Positions 32,025 through 40,115 of a DNA stretch of 40,115 bases are shown piece after piece. Both the position numbers and the translations under genes were made by a program. Each line of letters starts with the position of its first letter. Positions within the stretch are counted from its first letter, which is position 1. The notes below the pieces were generated by a model. The model saw only the letters and a program-made list of their open reading frames with translations, was not told the DNA's origin and made no database searches. This DNA comes from Chlamydiota bacterium (lineage in GTDB: Bacteria > Chlamydiota > Chlamydiia > Chlamydiales > Parachlamydiaceae): contig JABDDC010000013.1 in assembly GCA_013287815.1 (NCBI GenBank), forward strand, positions 1 through 40,115. Direction: 5' to 3'.

Positions 32025-35000
32025 CTATTCAAGAGTAATGGTACAACCGAGAGAAGTGATTTTCTGTTTGACGTGGTCATTGAGGGTGACGCCCCACTTG
32101 CTTTCGATATGAAGGGTAGCAAGGGTCTTCGATTCATTGTGGAAATGAATCTCTATGGGTGTGGTGCCGCGATGTTCGGTAAAGAGATTTTTGAGGGAGA
32201 GGATATGGCTAAGGCGGGCTTTATCCGCATCGAGTTTGATGGATACAGGTTTGATCTCGCTCATAGTTACACTTTTTTCCTTTTTAGCTTTATCGGCTGC
32301 AGGAGCCTGAGGCTTGGCTGCAGAGGCGTTTTTACTTTGGTTGAACCTGGCGCTTTGATGCTTGGCTTTATCGTAGGCCTTATCGCAGGCATCGATCATC
32401 TCTTCATTGGTTTTGGTCAGATCATCAAGCCATTTACAGCTGAGGCGGACTTCATCGCTCTTTTTATCTACCTGCAAAACAGCATACAAAAGCTGATTTT
32501 CGCGGAGAAGAAAGCTTTTTTCCTCGTAGAGTTCGGGCCAAATGGGTAGCTCCATGGTGATCATGCCATCGCTAATCATTAAGATTGCAAACTTCTTTTG
32601 CGTCTTAGCGGAGACCCTTAGCTGCACAGATTCGACGATGAAGGCCGAGCGGAAGACAGAGTCGTTATCTATCATATCGATGCGGCGCAGCGGAACGCAT
32701 GAGAGCCTTTGCAAGACATCTTTAAATTCATCCATGGGATGTCCTGTCAGGAAGAATCCCAGAAGCTCTTTTTCTTTGCGCAACTGATCCCTGCGGGGAG
32801 TCATCTGTCGGACCGTGGGAGGCGTGGCAAACTTACTTTCCAGGGTATCGCCCATCAATGAGAAAAGGGAGCGGATCCCTAAGGTTTGCTCTTTTTGATC
32901 TTGCGAGACTGCTTCGAAGATCGGATCAATGCTCATGACGAGGGCGTCGCGGCTCCAGCCGGTGAAGTCAAAGCAGCCCGCCTCAACTAGGCTTTCGATC
33001 ACTTTTTTGCCCACTTTTTTGGTGTCGATACGTTTAAAGAATTCATAAAATGTTTTGTAAGGACCGCGCTTATTGCGTTCAGCGATGATGGTATCGACGA
33101 CACCGGCGCCAACACCTTTGATCCCTGTCATAGCAAAACGGATCCCCTGAAGAGTAGCCTGAAAAGTATTGCCGGCTTCATTGACATCAGGAGGCAGCAT
33201 AGGGATGCCCATACTTTGGCATTCGCGGATGAACTTGGCTACTTTGGAGAGGTCGTCGCGGTCGCAAGTCATCAAAGCGGCCATCCACTCGCGCGGATAA
33301 TTAGCTTTCAGATAGGCGGTGACATAAGACAAAAAGCCATAGGCAGCGGCATGCGATTTATTGAATCCATAGGCGGCAAACTTTTCCATCTTGTCGAAGA
33401 CCAGCATCGACGTCTCTTCTGGAATATTGTTCTGCAAGGCTCCCTGGCGGAATTTTTCCCGCTGCTTGGCCATCTGCTCCATATCCTTCTTACCCATCGC
33501 GCGGCGCAGGACGTCACCCTCTCCCAATGAAAAGTTAGCCAGCTTGCTGGCGATCTGCATCACCTGCTCCTGATAGACCATAATTCCGTACGTCTCTGCC
33601 AGAATATCTTTCATCCAAGGATGATCATTCTCGATAGCCTCGCGGCCATGTTTTCGGTTGATAAAGGATGGGATCATGTCCATCGGACCCGGACGATAGA
33701 GGGCGCCGACAGCGATGATTTCTTCAAAGCGATCCAGGTGCAGCTGGCGCGCCAGGTCCTGCATGCCGCCTGACTCCAACTGGAATATGCCCATCGTCTT
33801 CCCCTGGTTAAGCAGGTCGAATGTCGGCTTGTCGTCCAGGGGCAGGTTGACCCAATCGATATGGCGTCCAGTACTAGCCTTGATCGCTTCGACGCAGATT
33901 TGGATGGCGGTGAGGGTTTTCAATCCAAGGAAGTCTACCTTCAGCATACCGACAGCTTCTACAGGCTTCATCGAAAACTGAGTGACAGGCATCTCCGAGT
34001 CTTTGGCATTGCAGACGGGGATGAGCTCCACAAGTGGAGCACCGCTGATGATGATGCCCGCAGCATGGATGCCGGTATTGCGAACCGACCCCTCCAGCTT
34101 CCTGGCCAGATCATACATGCGTGCGACCTCTTCATCGGAATCGTAGCGCTGTTTTAAGTCGGGATCTTTTTCCAAAGCCTTATCGAGGGTGATGTTCAGG
34201 TCTTCCGGGATAAGTTTAGCAATCTCATTCACCTTGGGAAGAGGGACGCTTAATACCCTTCCTACGTCTTTGAGGGCCATTTTAGCCTTCATGGTGCCGA
34301 AAGTGATGATCTGGGCGACGTTGTCCTTGCCGTATTTTTGCAGTGTATAGGCGATCACTTCACCGCGCCGGTCCATGCAGATGTCGACGTCGATATCGGG
34401 ATAGGAGATACGTTCCGGATTGATGAATCGCTCAAAGAAGAGGTGGAAGCGGAGCGGCTCAATGTCGGTGATGCCGATCAGATAAAGGACGATGGAGCCG
34501 GCCCCCGAACCCCTTCCTGGACCCATCGGAATGCCGCTCCGCTTAGCCCAGTTGATGAAATCCCAGACGATCAGCAGATAGTCGCTCATCCCCTTAGGGA
34601 CGATGATGCTCATTTCATATTCGAGCCGCTCGCGCACCACCTGCATCGGATCTTTGCCAGGATAGATCTCCTTAACCTTGGCGAGACGCTCAGGGTTATA
34701 CCGTTTAGGAATCCCTTCTTCACATAGCTGCCACAGGTATTTTTCGACGGCCTGCGCCTGCTCTTCTTTGGTGTAGCTCTTATTTTCGAGACTGGGAGGG
34801 AGATAGATAGGGTAATGTCTGGTCTTGAAATCGATTTCCACCTTGCACTGACTAGCGATCAAAGCGGTATTGGACAGGGCTTCTGGAACATCGGCAAATA
34901 ATTCATCCATCTGTCGGCTGGTCTTAAAATAAAATTCGTGCGACGGGTAAGTCTGCCTCTTGGGATTGGGCACCTTGAACTTAGGGTTGCCGTAAGAGTC

Positions 35001-35771
35001 TTTTTCCCATACCTCGCAGGGCTCTCCCGACTGGATATTCATCAAGATCTCATGCGCCCGCCAGTCTTCCCTTTCCATATAATGGACATCGTTGGTGGCC
35101 ACCAGACCAATGCCATGCTTCTTGCTAAGGGTCAGCAATGCCTCATTGACTTTCTTCTGCTTGATGATGTAATCCTGATACTGCTGACTCAACCACGATT
35201 CTTGATAAAATCCATCGCCCTGGATATCTTCTTCTGTCATTCCATGGCGCTGCAAGTCGAGGTAGAGTCCATCGCCAAAGATTTTGCGGCATATTTCAAG
35301 ATGGGCGGCGACAGAAGCATCACTCCCCTGCAGGATCTCATGCGATAGCCTCGACCCCATCCCACCGGTGATGCAAATGAGCCCTTCACTAAATTCCTTG
35401 AGCAGGTCGATGTCCACGCGAGGGTAATAATAAAAACCTTCTAAAAAGCCAACGGAAGAAAGCTTGCACAGATTTTGATACCCTTTCTTATCCTTGGCCA
35501 GTACCGTCAGGTTGTAGGTGGGCCGATGGCCGGCCACTTTACTTTTATCATGACGCGACTGTGGAGCAACATATAGCTCGCATCCGATTACTGCCTTGAC
35601 ACTCTCTTCTTTGCAAGCCTTGTAAAATTCGACGATGCCGAATAAATTGCCATGGTCTGTCAAGGCCAATGACTGCATCCCATCCTTGGCTGCCATCTTG
35701 GCCAGAGCAGACATCGATGCGGTGCCATCCAAAATCGAATACTGCGAATGTGCGCGGAGGTGTGTGAACAT
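32025..35771 (-). CDS. dnaE: DNA polymerase III alpha subunit
   Basis: The replicative polymerase subunit (1248 residues). The N-terminal PHP domain is clear (FTHLRAHSQYSILDGTASMS; ALTDHGNLFGIVEFYKACKE). The palm includes YLIGITDIEPLRFHLFFERF followed by the catalytic aspartates in YPDIDVDICMDRRGEVI. Further conserved parts are FNKSHAAAYGFLSYVTAYLK and the helix-hairpin-helix region around GIKGVGAGVVDTIIAERN. The C-terminal OB-fold and tau-binding region is present but less conserved. It is next to uhpC, as in genus Chlamydia. The stop lies directly against a dispersed repeat. Confidence 0.97.
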   Translation of the reverse strand: MFTHLRAHSQYSILDGTASMSALAKMAAKDGMQSLALTDHGNLFGIVEFYKACKEESVKAVIGCELYVAPQSRHDKSKVAGHRPTYNLTVLAKDKKGYQNLCKLSSVGFLEGFYYYPRVDIDLLKEFSEGLICITGGMGSRLSHEILQGSDASVAAHLEICRKIFGDGLYLDLQRHGMTEEDIQGDGFYQESWLSQQYQDYIIKQKKVNEALLTLSKKHGIGLVATNDVHYMEREDWRAHEILMNIQSGEPCEVWEKDSYGNPKFKVPNPKRQTYPSHEFYFKTSRQMDELFADVPEALSNTALIASQCKVEIDFKTRHYPIYLPPSLENKSYTKEEQAQAVEKYLWQLCEEGIPKRYNPERLAKVKEIYPGKDPMQVVRERLEYEMSIIVPKGMSDYLLIVWDFINWAKRSGIPMGPGRGSGAGSIVLYLIGITDIEPLRFHLFFERFINPERISYPDIDVDICMDRRGEVIAYTLQKYGKDNVAQIITFGTMKAKMALKDVGRVLSVPLPKVNEIAKLIPEDLNITLDKALEKDPDLKQRYDSDEEVARMYDLARKLEGSVRNTGIHAAGIIISGAPLVELIPVCNAKDSEMPVTQFSMKPVEAVGMLKVDFLGLKTLTAIQICVEAIKASTGRHIDWVNLPLDDKPTFDLLNQGKTMGIFQLESGGMQDLARQLHLDRFEEIIAVGALYRPGPMDMIPSFINRKHGREAIENDHPWMKDILAETYGIMVYQEQVMQIASKLANFSLGEGDVLRRAMGKKDMEQMAKQREKFRQGALQNNIPEETSMLVFDKMEKFAAYGFNKSHAAAYGFLSYVTAYLKANYPREWMAALMTCDRDDLSKVAKFIRECQSMGIPMLPPDVNEAGNTFQATLQGIRFAMTGIKGVGAGVVDTIIAERNKRGPYKTFYEFFKRIDTKKVGKKVIESLVEAGCFDFTGWSRDALVMSIDPIFEAVSQDQKEQTLGIRSLFSLMGDTLESKFATPPTVRQMTPRRDQLRKEKELLGFFLTGHPMDEFKDVLQRLSCVPLRRIDMIDNDSVFRSAFIVESVQLRVSAKTQKKFAILMISDGMITMELPIWPELYEEKSFLLRENQLLYAVLQVDKKSDEVRLSCKWLDDLTKTNEEMIDACDKAYDKAKHQSARFNQSKNASAAKPQAPAADKAKKEKSVTMSEIKPVSIKLDADKARLSHILSLKNLFTEHRGTTPIEIHFHNESKTLATLHIESKWGVTLNDHVKQKITSLGCTITLE

Positions 35772-35820
35772 TACTGATTACCCAAATTTAAACACAAAGA
35801 CACAAAGATACAAAGACGCT

Positions 35821-35977
35821 AAAAATTAAACACAGAGACACAGAGAAAGGCGTAGGGCATAAAAAATAAGCAGTAAGACATTTCTAACAAAAGAAAATTA
35901 CTTTTAAATATTTACATTTAATTCTTTGTGGTCCTGCGATTTCCTCTGTGATCTCTGTGCCTCTGTGTTTAATTTTT
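35821..35977. repeat. Inverted copies of an A/C-rich repeat
   Basis: AAAAATTAAACACAGAGACA (35821 on, 25 bases) is the reverse complement of 35953-35977 with one mismatch. It is flanked by ACACAAAGAC-type tandem sequence at 35790-35815. The same motif occurs at about 19120-19172. It lies between uhpC and dnaE and might act as a terminator. Confidence 0.8.
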
Positions 35978-35986
35978 GTGCGTATC

Positions 35987-37375
35987 TTACACGGCGCTGG
36001 GTTGCTCTTTACGCATGCCGGATTCCAAATTTCTCTTGCGGATTGTGGAGGCCGTCACATTCCAGAGAGGGAGCAGCAGGAGAATGGAAATGGCGCAAGA
36101 GCACACCAGCGACCAGAAAAAGCCGTTCCAGCCCATTCCCTCAATGACTATTCCCAAGGGATAACCCGCAAAAGTGGCTCCGGCATAGGCAAAGAAGCTG
36201 ACAAAGCCATTCGAAGTGGCTGCTGCGTTTTTATGCGACAGCTCGACTGCCGCCATCCCAATCATCAGCTGAGGGCCGAAGATCATAAAACCGATGACGA
36301 ACATTAAAGCGGAATCTATGATTAAAAAGCCTTCAGGAACGAACCAAAATAAAGCTATAGCGAAGAACATGCCAACTGAGAACAAGACGTTGACAGGGCC
36401 GCGCTTGGCATTGAAAAAGAAGTCAGATGACCATCCAGCGGCTAAGGCTCCAAAAAAGCCTCCTACCTCAAATAGAGAGGCACACCCATTAGCTCCGATA
36501 ATGCTGTATTTTTTTTGCTCGACGAGAAACAAAGGAATCCAATCATTGATCCCCGTGCGCACAATGTAAACAAAGAAATAGGCAATGGCCAAAATCCAGA
36601 TGTAGGGGTTTTTCAGGATATCAATAAGGACTTGCTTGACTGTTTCATTTTGCTTGCCTGCCGATTCCAGCGAATCGACGTAATCATTGCGATATTTATC
36701 AATGGGTGGCAACCCAAGCGATTGTGGAGTATCCCTAAGGCGATTCATAAGGAAAAATCCGACCATGATACACATCATGCCGGGAATAAACATGGCTGCT
36801 CGCCATCCTCCCAGATAGGCACCCAGAAACTGAACGGAAATGCCGCCCACCCAATAGATCAGAAAGCCGCCTACATTATGGGATACGCTCGCCGTCGACC
36901 ACCAGGAACCTCTTTCAGAATGGGAATACCACTGAGTCAGAAATCGGGCACAGGGAGGCCACCCAAAGCCTTGGAACCACCCATTTAACCCCCAGAGTAA
37001 CGCAAAGAAAAACATCGATGAGGAAAAACCGAATAGAATATTTAGAACACCGGTGATGATCAATCCAAAAGACATCATGTAACGGGGATTGACCCTATCG
37101 CATAACACCCCGCTGGCAAACTTGCTAATTCCATATGTAATGGCAATGATGCTTCCCAGGATACCGATCTGTGCTTTATCAAGGCCCAAATCAAGCGAGA
37201 GGCCCGGGATGGCAAAGATCAGGCTTTTGCGAGTGAAATAGTAAAACGCATAGCCAATAAACATCGAGTACAAGATTCTGATTCGCCAGTACTTGTACTC
37301 TTTTTTGACGGTTTCTTTATCTTTGATTTCTGGAATGTGAGGAGCGGGCTGTAATAAAGCTAGCAGTCTTTTCAC
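35987..37375 (-). CDS. uhpC: Hexose-phosphate transporter (OPA family MFS)
   Basis: A 462-residue major facilitator of the organophosphate:phosphate antiporter group, about 12 membrane helices. Visible features are the N-terminal YWRIRILYSMFIGYAFYYFT and RKSLIFAIPGLSLDLGLDKA, a FGWPPCARFLTQWYSHSERG segment typical of UhpC/GlpT, and the basic end RKRNLESGMRKEQPSAV. In Chlamydiae this position next to dnaE is held by the UhpC-type glucose-6-phosphate importer. The start is GTG 37375, after an AGGAGAG site. It would let the bacterium take host sugar phosphate, as known for the family. Confidence 0.88.
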   Translation of the reverse strand: MKRLLALLQPAPHIPEIKDKETVKKEYKYWRIRILYSMFIGYAFYYFTRKSLIFAIPGLSLDLGLDKAQIGILGSIIAITYGISKFASGVLCDRVNPRYMMSFGLIITGVLNILFGFSSSMFFFALLWGLNGWFQGFGWPPCARFLTQWYSHSERGSWWSTASVSHNVGGFLIYWVGGISVQFLGAYLGGWRAAMFIPGMMCIMVGFFLMNRLRDTPQSLGLPPIDKYRNDYVDSLESAGKQNETVKQVLIDILKNPYIWILAIAYFFVYIVRTGINDWIPLFLVEQKKYSIIGANGCASLFEVGGFFGALAAGWSSDFFFNAKRGPVNVLFSVGMFFAIALFWFVPEGFLIIDSALMFVIGFMIFGPQLMIGMAAVELSHKNAAATSNGFVSFFAYAGATFAGYPLGIVIEGMGWNGFFWSLVCSCAISILLLLPLWNVTASTIRKRNLESGMRKEQPSAV

Positions 37376-37414
37376 ATTTACTCTCCTGCATCGATTTGGA
37401 AATTTGCTAACTTA

Positions 37415-37443
37415 ATTATAGAATAGCTAATCATAAGAGTAAA
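37415..37443 (-). promoter_or_regulatory. Promoter candidate for uhpC
   Basis: On the minus strand, TTTACT (37443-37438), a 17-base spacer, then a perfect TATAAT (37420-37415), about 40 bases before the GTG. The -35 box is weak (four of six). Confidence 0.45.
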
Positions 37444-37450
37444 TCAAAAT

Positions 37451-37540
37451 AAATTCGGGATTCGGAATTCGAAAAAAAAATAAGAATTTTAAATTTAAAA
37501 ATTCATTTTCCATAATTTTCGAATTCCGAATCCCGAATTT
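37451..37540. repeat. 90-bp palindrome with 25-bp perfect arms
   Basis: AAATTCGGGATTCGGAATTC plus GAAAA (37451-37475) pairs exactly with 37516-37540 around an AT-rich 40-base centre. It lies between divergent promoters of uhpC and the FHA gene. No clean target duplication is seen. Confidence 0.92.
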
Positions 37541-37542
37541 GA

Positions 37543-37571
37543 TTCAAATGTATTGACCAGGCAGGTATAAT
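37543..37571 (+). promoter_or_regulatory. Promoter candidate for the FHA gene
   Basis: TTCAAA (37543-37548), a 17-base spacer and TATAAT (37566-37571), about 47 bases before the ATG at 37618. Confidence 0.4.
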
Positions 37572-37617
37572 CTGATACAAAATTTTCGATTGTTATTATA
37601 AGGAATTTTAGACCTTC

Positions 37618-39876
37618 ATGATCAGGCTAACTCTTAACCCTCAGACTAACCCTGAGATTCACTTATTTAGTAAGGTTTCGGTCGTTATCGGTTCCGATAC
37701 GAATACCGCTGACTTAGTTTTAAATGATAAGAAAATTAAGCCTCAACATGTTACAATCATCGAGCAAGGGGATCAGTTTATCATTAGCAACGAGCATAAT
37801 GATCCTTTTGTCGTCATCAATGACCAACCCTTCGGCAAGAAAATTCTCAACGACAACGATACAATCGAAATCCATGATAATACCATTGCATTCGAAAATT
37901 TGAATGAGCTCGCCCAAAACGAATTACCTACACCCGACCCTTCGCCCTTAGCCGTTAGCCTTTCGCCTCTAATTCCCCCTCTTCCCTTTGAAAACGAAGT
38001 GGAAGCTTTTAAAGAGAATGAATTTGAGAATGAGCAGCTTGATCTCTATATAAGAGATCTTGAAGCGCAAGCTCAGGTTCCACCACCTCAACTTGTTAAA
38101 AAAGAACCAAAAGCTAAGAAGTCCGGAAGCCTGAAAGATGACTACCTGAAGGATTTAGATGATGATAATCCAAACAACGGTGCTATTTTTGAAACTGAAG
38201 ATTCCAACCACCTGATCCAAGCCTGGAAATCTATTTTCTTGTTTCTTGTCACTGTTTTTTGCTTTGCTGCGATGGTGGGCACAATCATTTACTTCACTAT
38301 TAGCGACAAAACAGAAGATCAGGAAACTAAGGTTGCCCAAGGAGTCGCCGACATCGCCATCGCCCTCACCCATGCCAAGCTGAGTCAACCTGTGACACAC
38401 AACAAAAGCTGGGCTGATGCTGAATTCATCAAAAACAATATCCAGGCGATCCTACAAAATGAATCCTCCTACGCCTCGCAGATTGGTCAGCATGGCCAGT
38501 TCAACTGCTGTCCGTACAACCTGCGAATCTATACGAGCTCCAACCTTTCACACTTCTTATTGATTGCCCAGCCTGAACCCAGCCTCTTTAGCTGGATCAT
38601 TCCAAAATCACTGATCGTTGTCGACTCACAGGCCATGGAACTTCGCATGCTAAAAGACGTCCGAAGCCTCAACCGTCTTTTGGCTATCCCTGATCCCCTT
38701 GACGGACCTAATAGCAAAGACATTTCTGCCTTGGTCAAGACAGGAATACTCATCCGCCTGGCAGCCCTGGCGCATGAATCGGGCCGCCAGGATTTTGCGC
38801 CGCCTAAAAATCTAGGACTCATCAAACCCGGAGCAGAGAACTACCTCTACAATGCTCCACGCTATCATCGTCTTGGATTGAATCTCATGCAAAAGGTCTC
38901 TGCACTCGCTACCGGCAAATCTTCAAGCCATGAAGTGGCATTGATCAAACAAGAAATCGAGAATTTTACAGCCCTGCATCAGATGGTCTTCTATGCGCCG
39001 CAAGGCAAGTCATCAGCTCTCCTTTTTAGAAAGGAATTGATGGTCTTTGTCCCTACCGAAAATTATCTATTTGGTTATTTAACCTTTAATAATACCGGAA
39101 CTGCCTATCAGGCCCTCCTGCTTAAAGAGGGCGATGAACTGCAAAAAAATGAATATCCGCAAGAACAAATAGCCATGCAGGATGATATCGAGATCAAATC
39201 AGAAATTGCTGCCAACGTCGACACCAACCATCCTATCTATATCCAATTGAAAGCGATGACAGCCGAACGGGCAAAAATATTAAAACCCTACGCTGATGCT
39301 ATTGTAGAACAAATCAATCATGAGATCAAGACCCCATCCCCATCCTTCCAGAGCGATTTCCAAAATCTCTCCCACGAATTCGTCACGGCCGATGCCAAGT
39401 ATAACCGTCAATTGCAAGATTCGCTAGAAGCGCTCTACATCCAATATGAAGAGATGCCCACAAGTGAATTTGTCGCTTTTGCCGATGAGTTGAATCTAAG
39501 TCAGCTGATCCAAGCCGAAGAAGACGACCTGAAAATCCCTGACGACCACCTCCGCGAACATTTTGAACAAACTATCATCCTGATGGAAAATTCTAAGTCC
39601 CTTGATGAGCTGGACAACCTCATCCACATGGCCACGACACAGCTCAATTTCGATCATATCCGCGATTCGAAAGATCTCATCCAATTCCAACATCGGCTGC
39701 GCAATCAGGTCCTTATTCAGCTGGACAAGCATATCTTAACAGATAAAGCCTCCACCCTTACCCCCGCCTTCAAAGAAATCCTCCTACATATCCTCGATCA
39801 GGAAAGGCTCATCCACCCCGAAGAGAAGGAGTACTTCCTCCAAGAATTTGAGGAAAGGATGAAAGCGAAAGGCTAA
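37618..39876 (+). CDS. FHA-domain single-pass membrane protein
   Basis: A 752-residue protein. Residues 1-100 form an FHA-like domain (SVVIGSDTNTADLVLNDKKI, KPQHVTIIEQ, VVINDQPFGKKILNDNDTIE), although the usual Ser-x-x-His is Pro-Gln-His here. A proline- and acid-rich linker follows. A single membrane helix lies at about 204-227 (SIFLFLVTVFCFAAMVGTII). The remaining 500 residues would be periplasmic and look mainly helical. The order FHA / membrane helix / large periplasmic part is also that of the type III secretion protein SctD (CdsD in Chlamydia), but I see no BON or second FHA domain, so I do not assign SctD. AAGGA lies upstream. It is followed after 22 bases by an Inc-like gene. Confidence 0.7.
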   Translation: MIRLTLNPQTNPEIHLFSKVSVVIGSDTNTADLVLNDKKIKPQHVTIIEQGDQFIISNEHNDPFVVINDQPFGKKILNDNDTIEIHDNTIAFENLNELAQNELPTPDPSPLAVSLSPLIPPLPFENEVEAFKENEFENEQLDLYIRDLEAQAQVPPPQLVKKEPKAKKSGSLKDDYLKDLDDDNPNNGAIFETEDSNHLIQAWKSIFLFLVTVFCFAAMVGTIIYFTISDKTEDQETKVAQGVADIAIALTHAKLSQPVTHNKSWADAEFIKNNIQAILQNESSYASQIGQHGQFNCCPYNLRIYTSSNLSHFLLIAQPEPSLFSWIIPKSLIVVDSQAMELRMLKDVRSLNRLLAIPDPLDGPNSKDISALVKTGILIRLAALAHESGRQDFAPPKNLGLIKPGAENYLYNAPRYHRLGLNLMQKVSALATGKSSSHEVALIKQEIENFTALHQMVFYAPQGKSSALLFRKELMVFVPTENYLFGYLTFNNTGTAYQALLLKEGDELQKNEYPQEQIAMQDDIEIKSEIAANVDTNHPIYIQLKAMTAERAKILKPYADAIVEQINHEIKTPSPSFQSDFQNLSHEFVTADAKYNRQLQDSLEALYIQYEEMPTSEFVAFADELNLSQLIQAEEDDLKIPDDHLREHFEQTIILMENSKSLDELDNLIHMATTQLNFDHIRDSKDLIQFQHRLRNQVLIQLDKHILTDKASTLTPAFKEILLHILDQERLIHPEEKEYFLQEFEERMKAKG

Positions 39877-39898
39877 AAGCTGAAGGCAAAAGGACAAG

Positions 39899-40115
39899 AT
39901 GAAACATATCTCAAATAATATAAATTCAGTGAAAACACCAAAAGCACCACAAATACCAAGAAAATATCAAAAAAGTATTGCTATATCTAATTTGTTTATG
40001 CTTGTAACAGCGGGTTTAGCCACAGTGTCAAGCTATGCCGCCTACAAGTATTCATTTTGGCCAAAAACAATGACTATCATTGCAGCTCTTAATATTCTGG
40101 GCTTTATAGGTTTTC
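39899..40115 (+). CDS. Inc-like membrane protein, partial (right edge)
   Basis: The open frame starts at ATG 39899, with AAAGGA about eight bases upstream, and runs off the window after 72 codons. A Lys/Pro-rich, signal-less N-terminus (MKHISNNINSVKTPKAPQIP) is followed by two closely spaced hydrophobic stretches, roughly residues 30-48 (SNLFMLVTAGLATVSSYAA) and 57-72 (TMTIIAALNILGFIGF). That bilobed pattern is typical of chlamydial inclusion membrane (Inc) proteins, which are type III secreted. Only part of the gene is visible, so this is a candidate. Confidence 0.5.
   Translation, partial: MKHISNNINSVKTPKAPQIPRKYQKSIAISNLFMLVTAGLATVSSYAAYKYSFWPKTMTIIAALNILGFIGF

Noticed and set aside
37553-37571. 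TTGACC as -35 box with TATAAT at 37566
   Set aside because: The spacer would be only seven bases; the TTCAAA with a 17-base spacer is more plausible.
37618-39876. Assignment as SctD/CdsD
   Set aside because: The layout is similar, but I cannot see the second FHA or BON-type ring domains, so the name would be a guess.

Overview
This window is chromosomal DNA from a member of the phylum Chlamydiae, most likely a Chlamydia-like (environmental) lineage rather than the genus Chlamydia. Gene order supports this: lpxC-fabZ-lpxA-fmt with lnt nearby, a SurA-like lipid-independent exported protein next to ksgA, and the block dacF / small protein / LptE-like lipoprotein / BamD-like TPR protein / dnaE / uhpC, which I recall as the C. 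trachomatis CT551-CT544 neighbourhood. A complete glycine cleavage operon, many dispersed palindromic repeats and a tandem double Ddl protein argue against the reduced genus Chlamydia. A moderate-GC genus such as Waddlia would fit, but I cannot confirm the genus by reading.

Layout. 1-1640: window edge, a 31-bp palindrome, a small three-helix membrane protein and a broken DUF2293-type gene. 1646-6428 (minus): a six-gene operon in which a ribbon-helix-helix antitoxin and a MazF-type toxin come first, followed by gcvT, gcvH, gcvPA and gcvPB, with overlapping or abutting genes and one visible strong promoter containing a likely antitoxin operator. 6545-9650 (minus): a CBM9/DOMON-like protein and a PpiD-like membrane-anchored protein. 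9904-15614: an accessory island with a divergent lipoxygenase-fold protein (plus), then three lineage-specific proteins, two or three of them paralogous, and an SLBB protein (minus). 15795-18960 (minus): fmt, lpxA, fabZ (with a homopolymer frameshift) and lpxC. 18961-19774: a repeat field with two inverted arrays of the same 43-bp unit. 19775-21448: lnt. 21449-21978: a nested palindromic element. 21979-24357: a two-domain Ddl. 24358-24775: a clean MITE inserted into an older dispersed repeat. 24776-27838 (plus): rsmB, a SurA-like chaperone and ksgA. 27835-29115: DacF-type carboxypeptidase. 29254-32024: a small conserved protein, the LptE-like and BamD-like proteins. 32025-35771: dnaE. 35987-37375: uhpC-type transporter. 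37618-40115: an FHA/transmembrane protein and the start of an Inc-like membrane protein.

Functionally, much of the window serves the envelope: lipid A synthesis (lpxC, lpxA), fatty acid synthesis (fabZ), lipoprotein maturation (lnt), outer-membrane assembly (SurA-like, PpiD-like, BamD-like, LptE-like) and peptidoglycan (Ddl, DacF). Housekeeping genes cover replication (dnaE), translation (fmt, rsmB, ksgA) and one-carbon metabolism (gcv). The most striking points are the toxin-antitoxin pair fused to the head of the gcv operon, the lipoxygenase-fold protein, the fabZ frameshift in an A8 run, and the density of structured mobile repeats.
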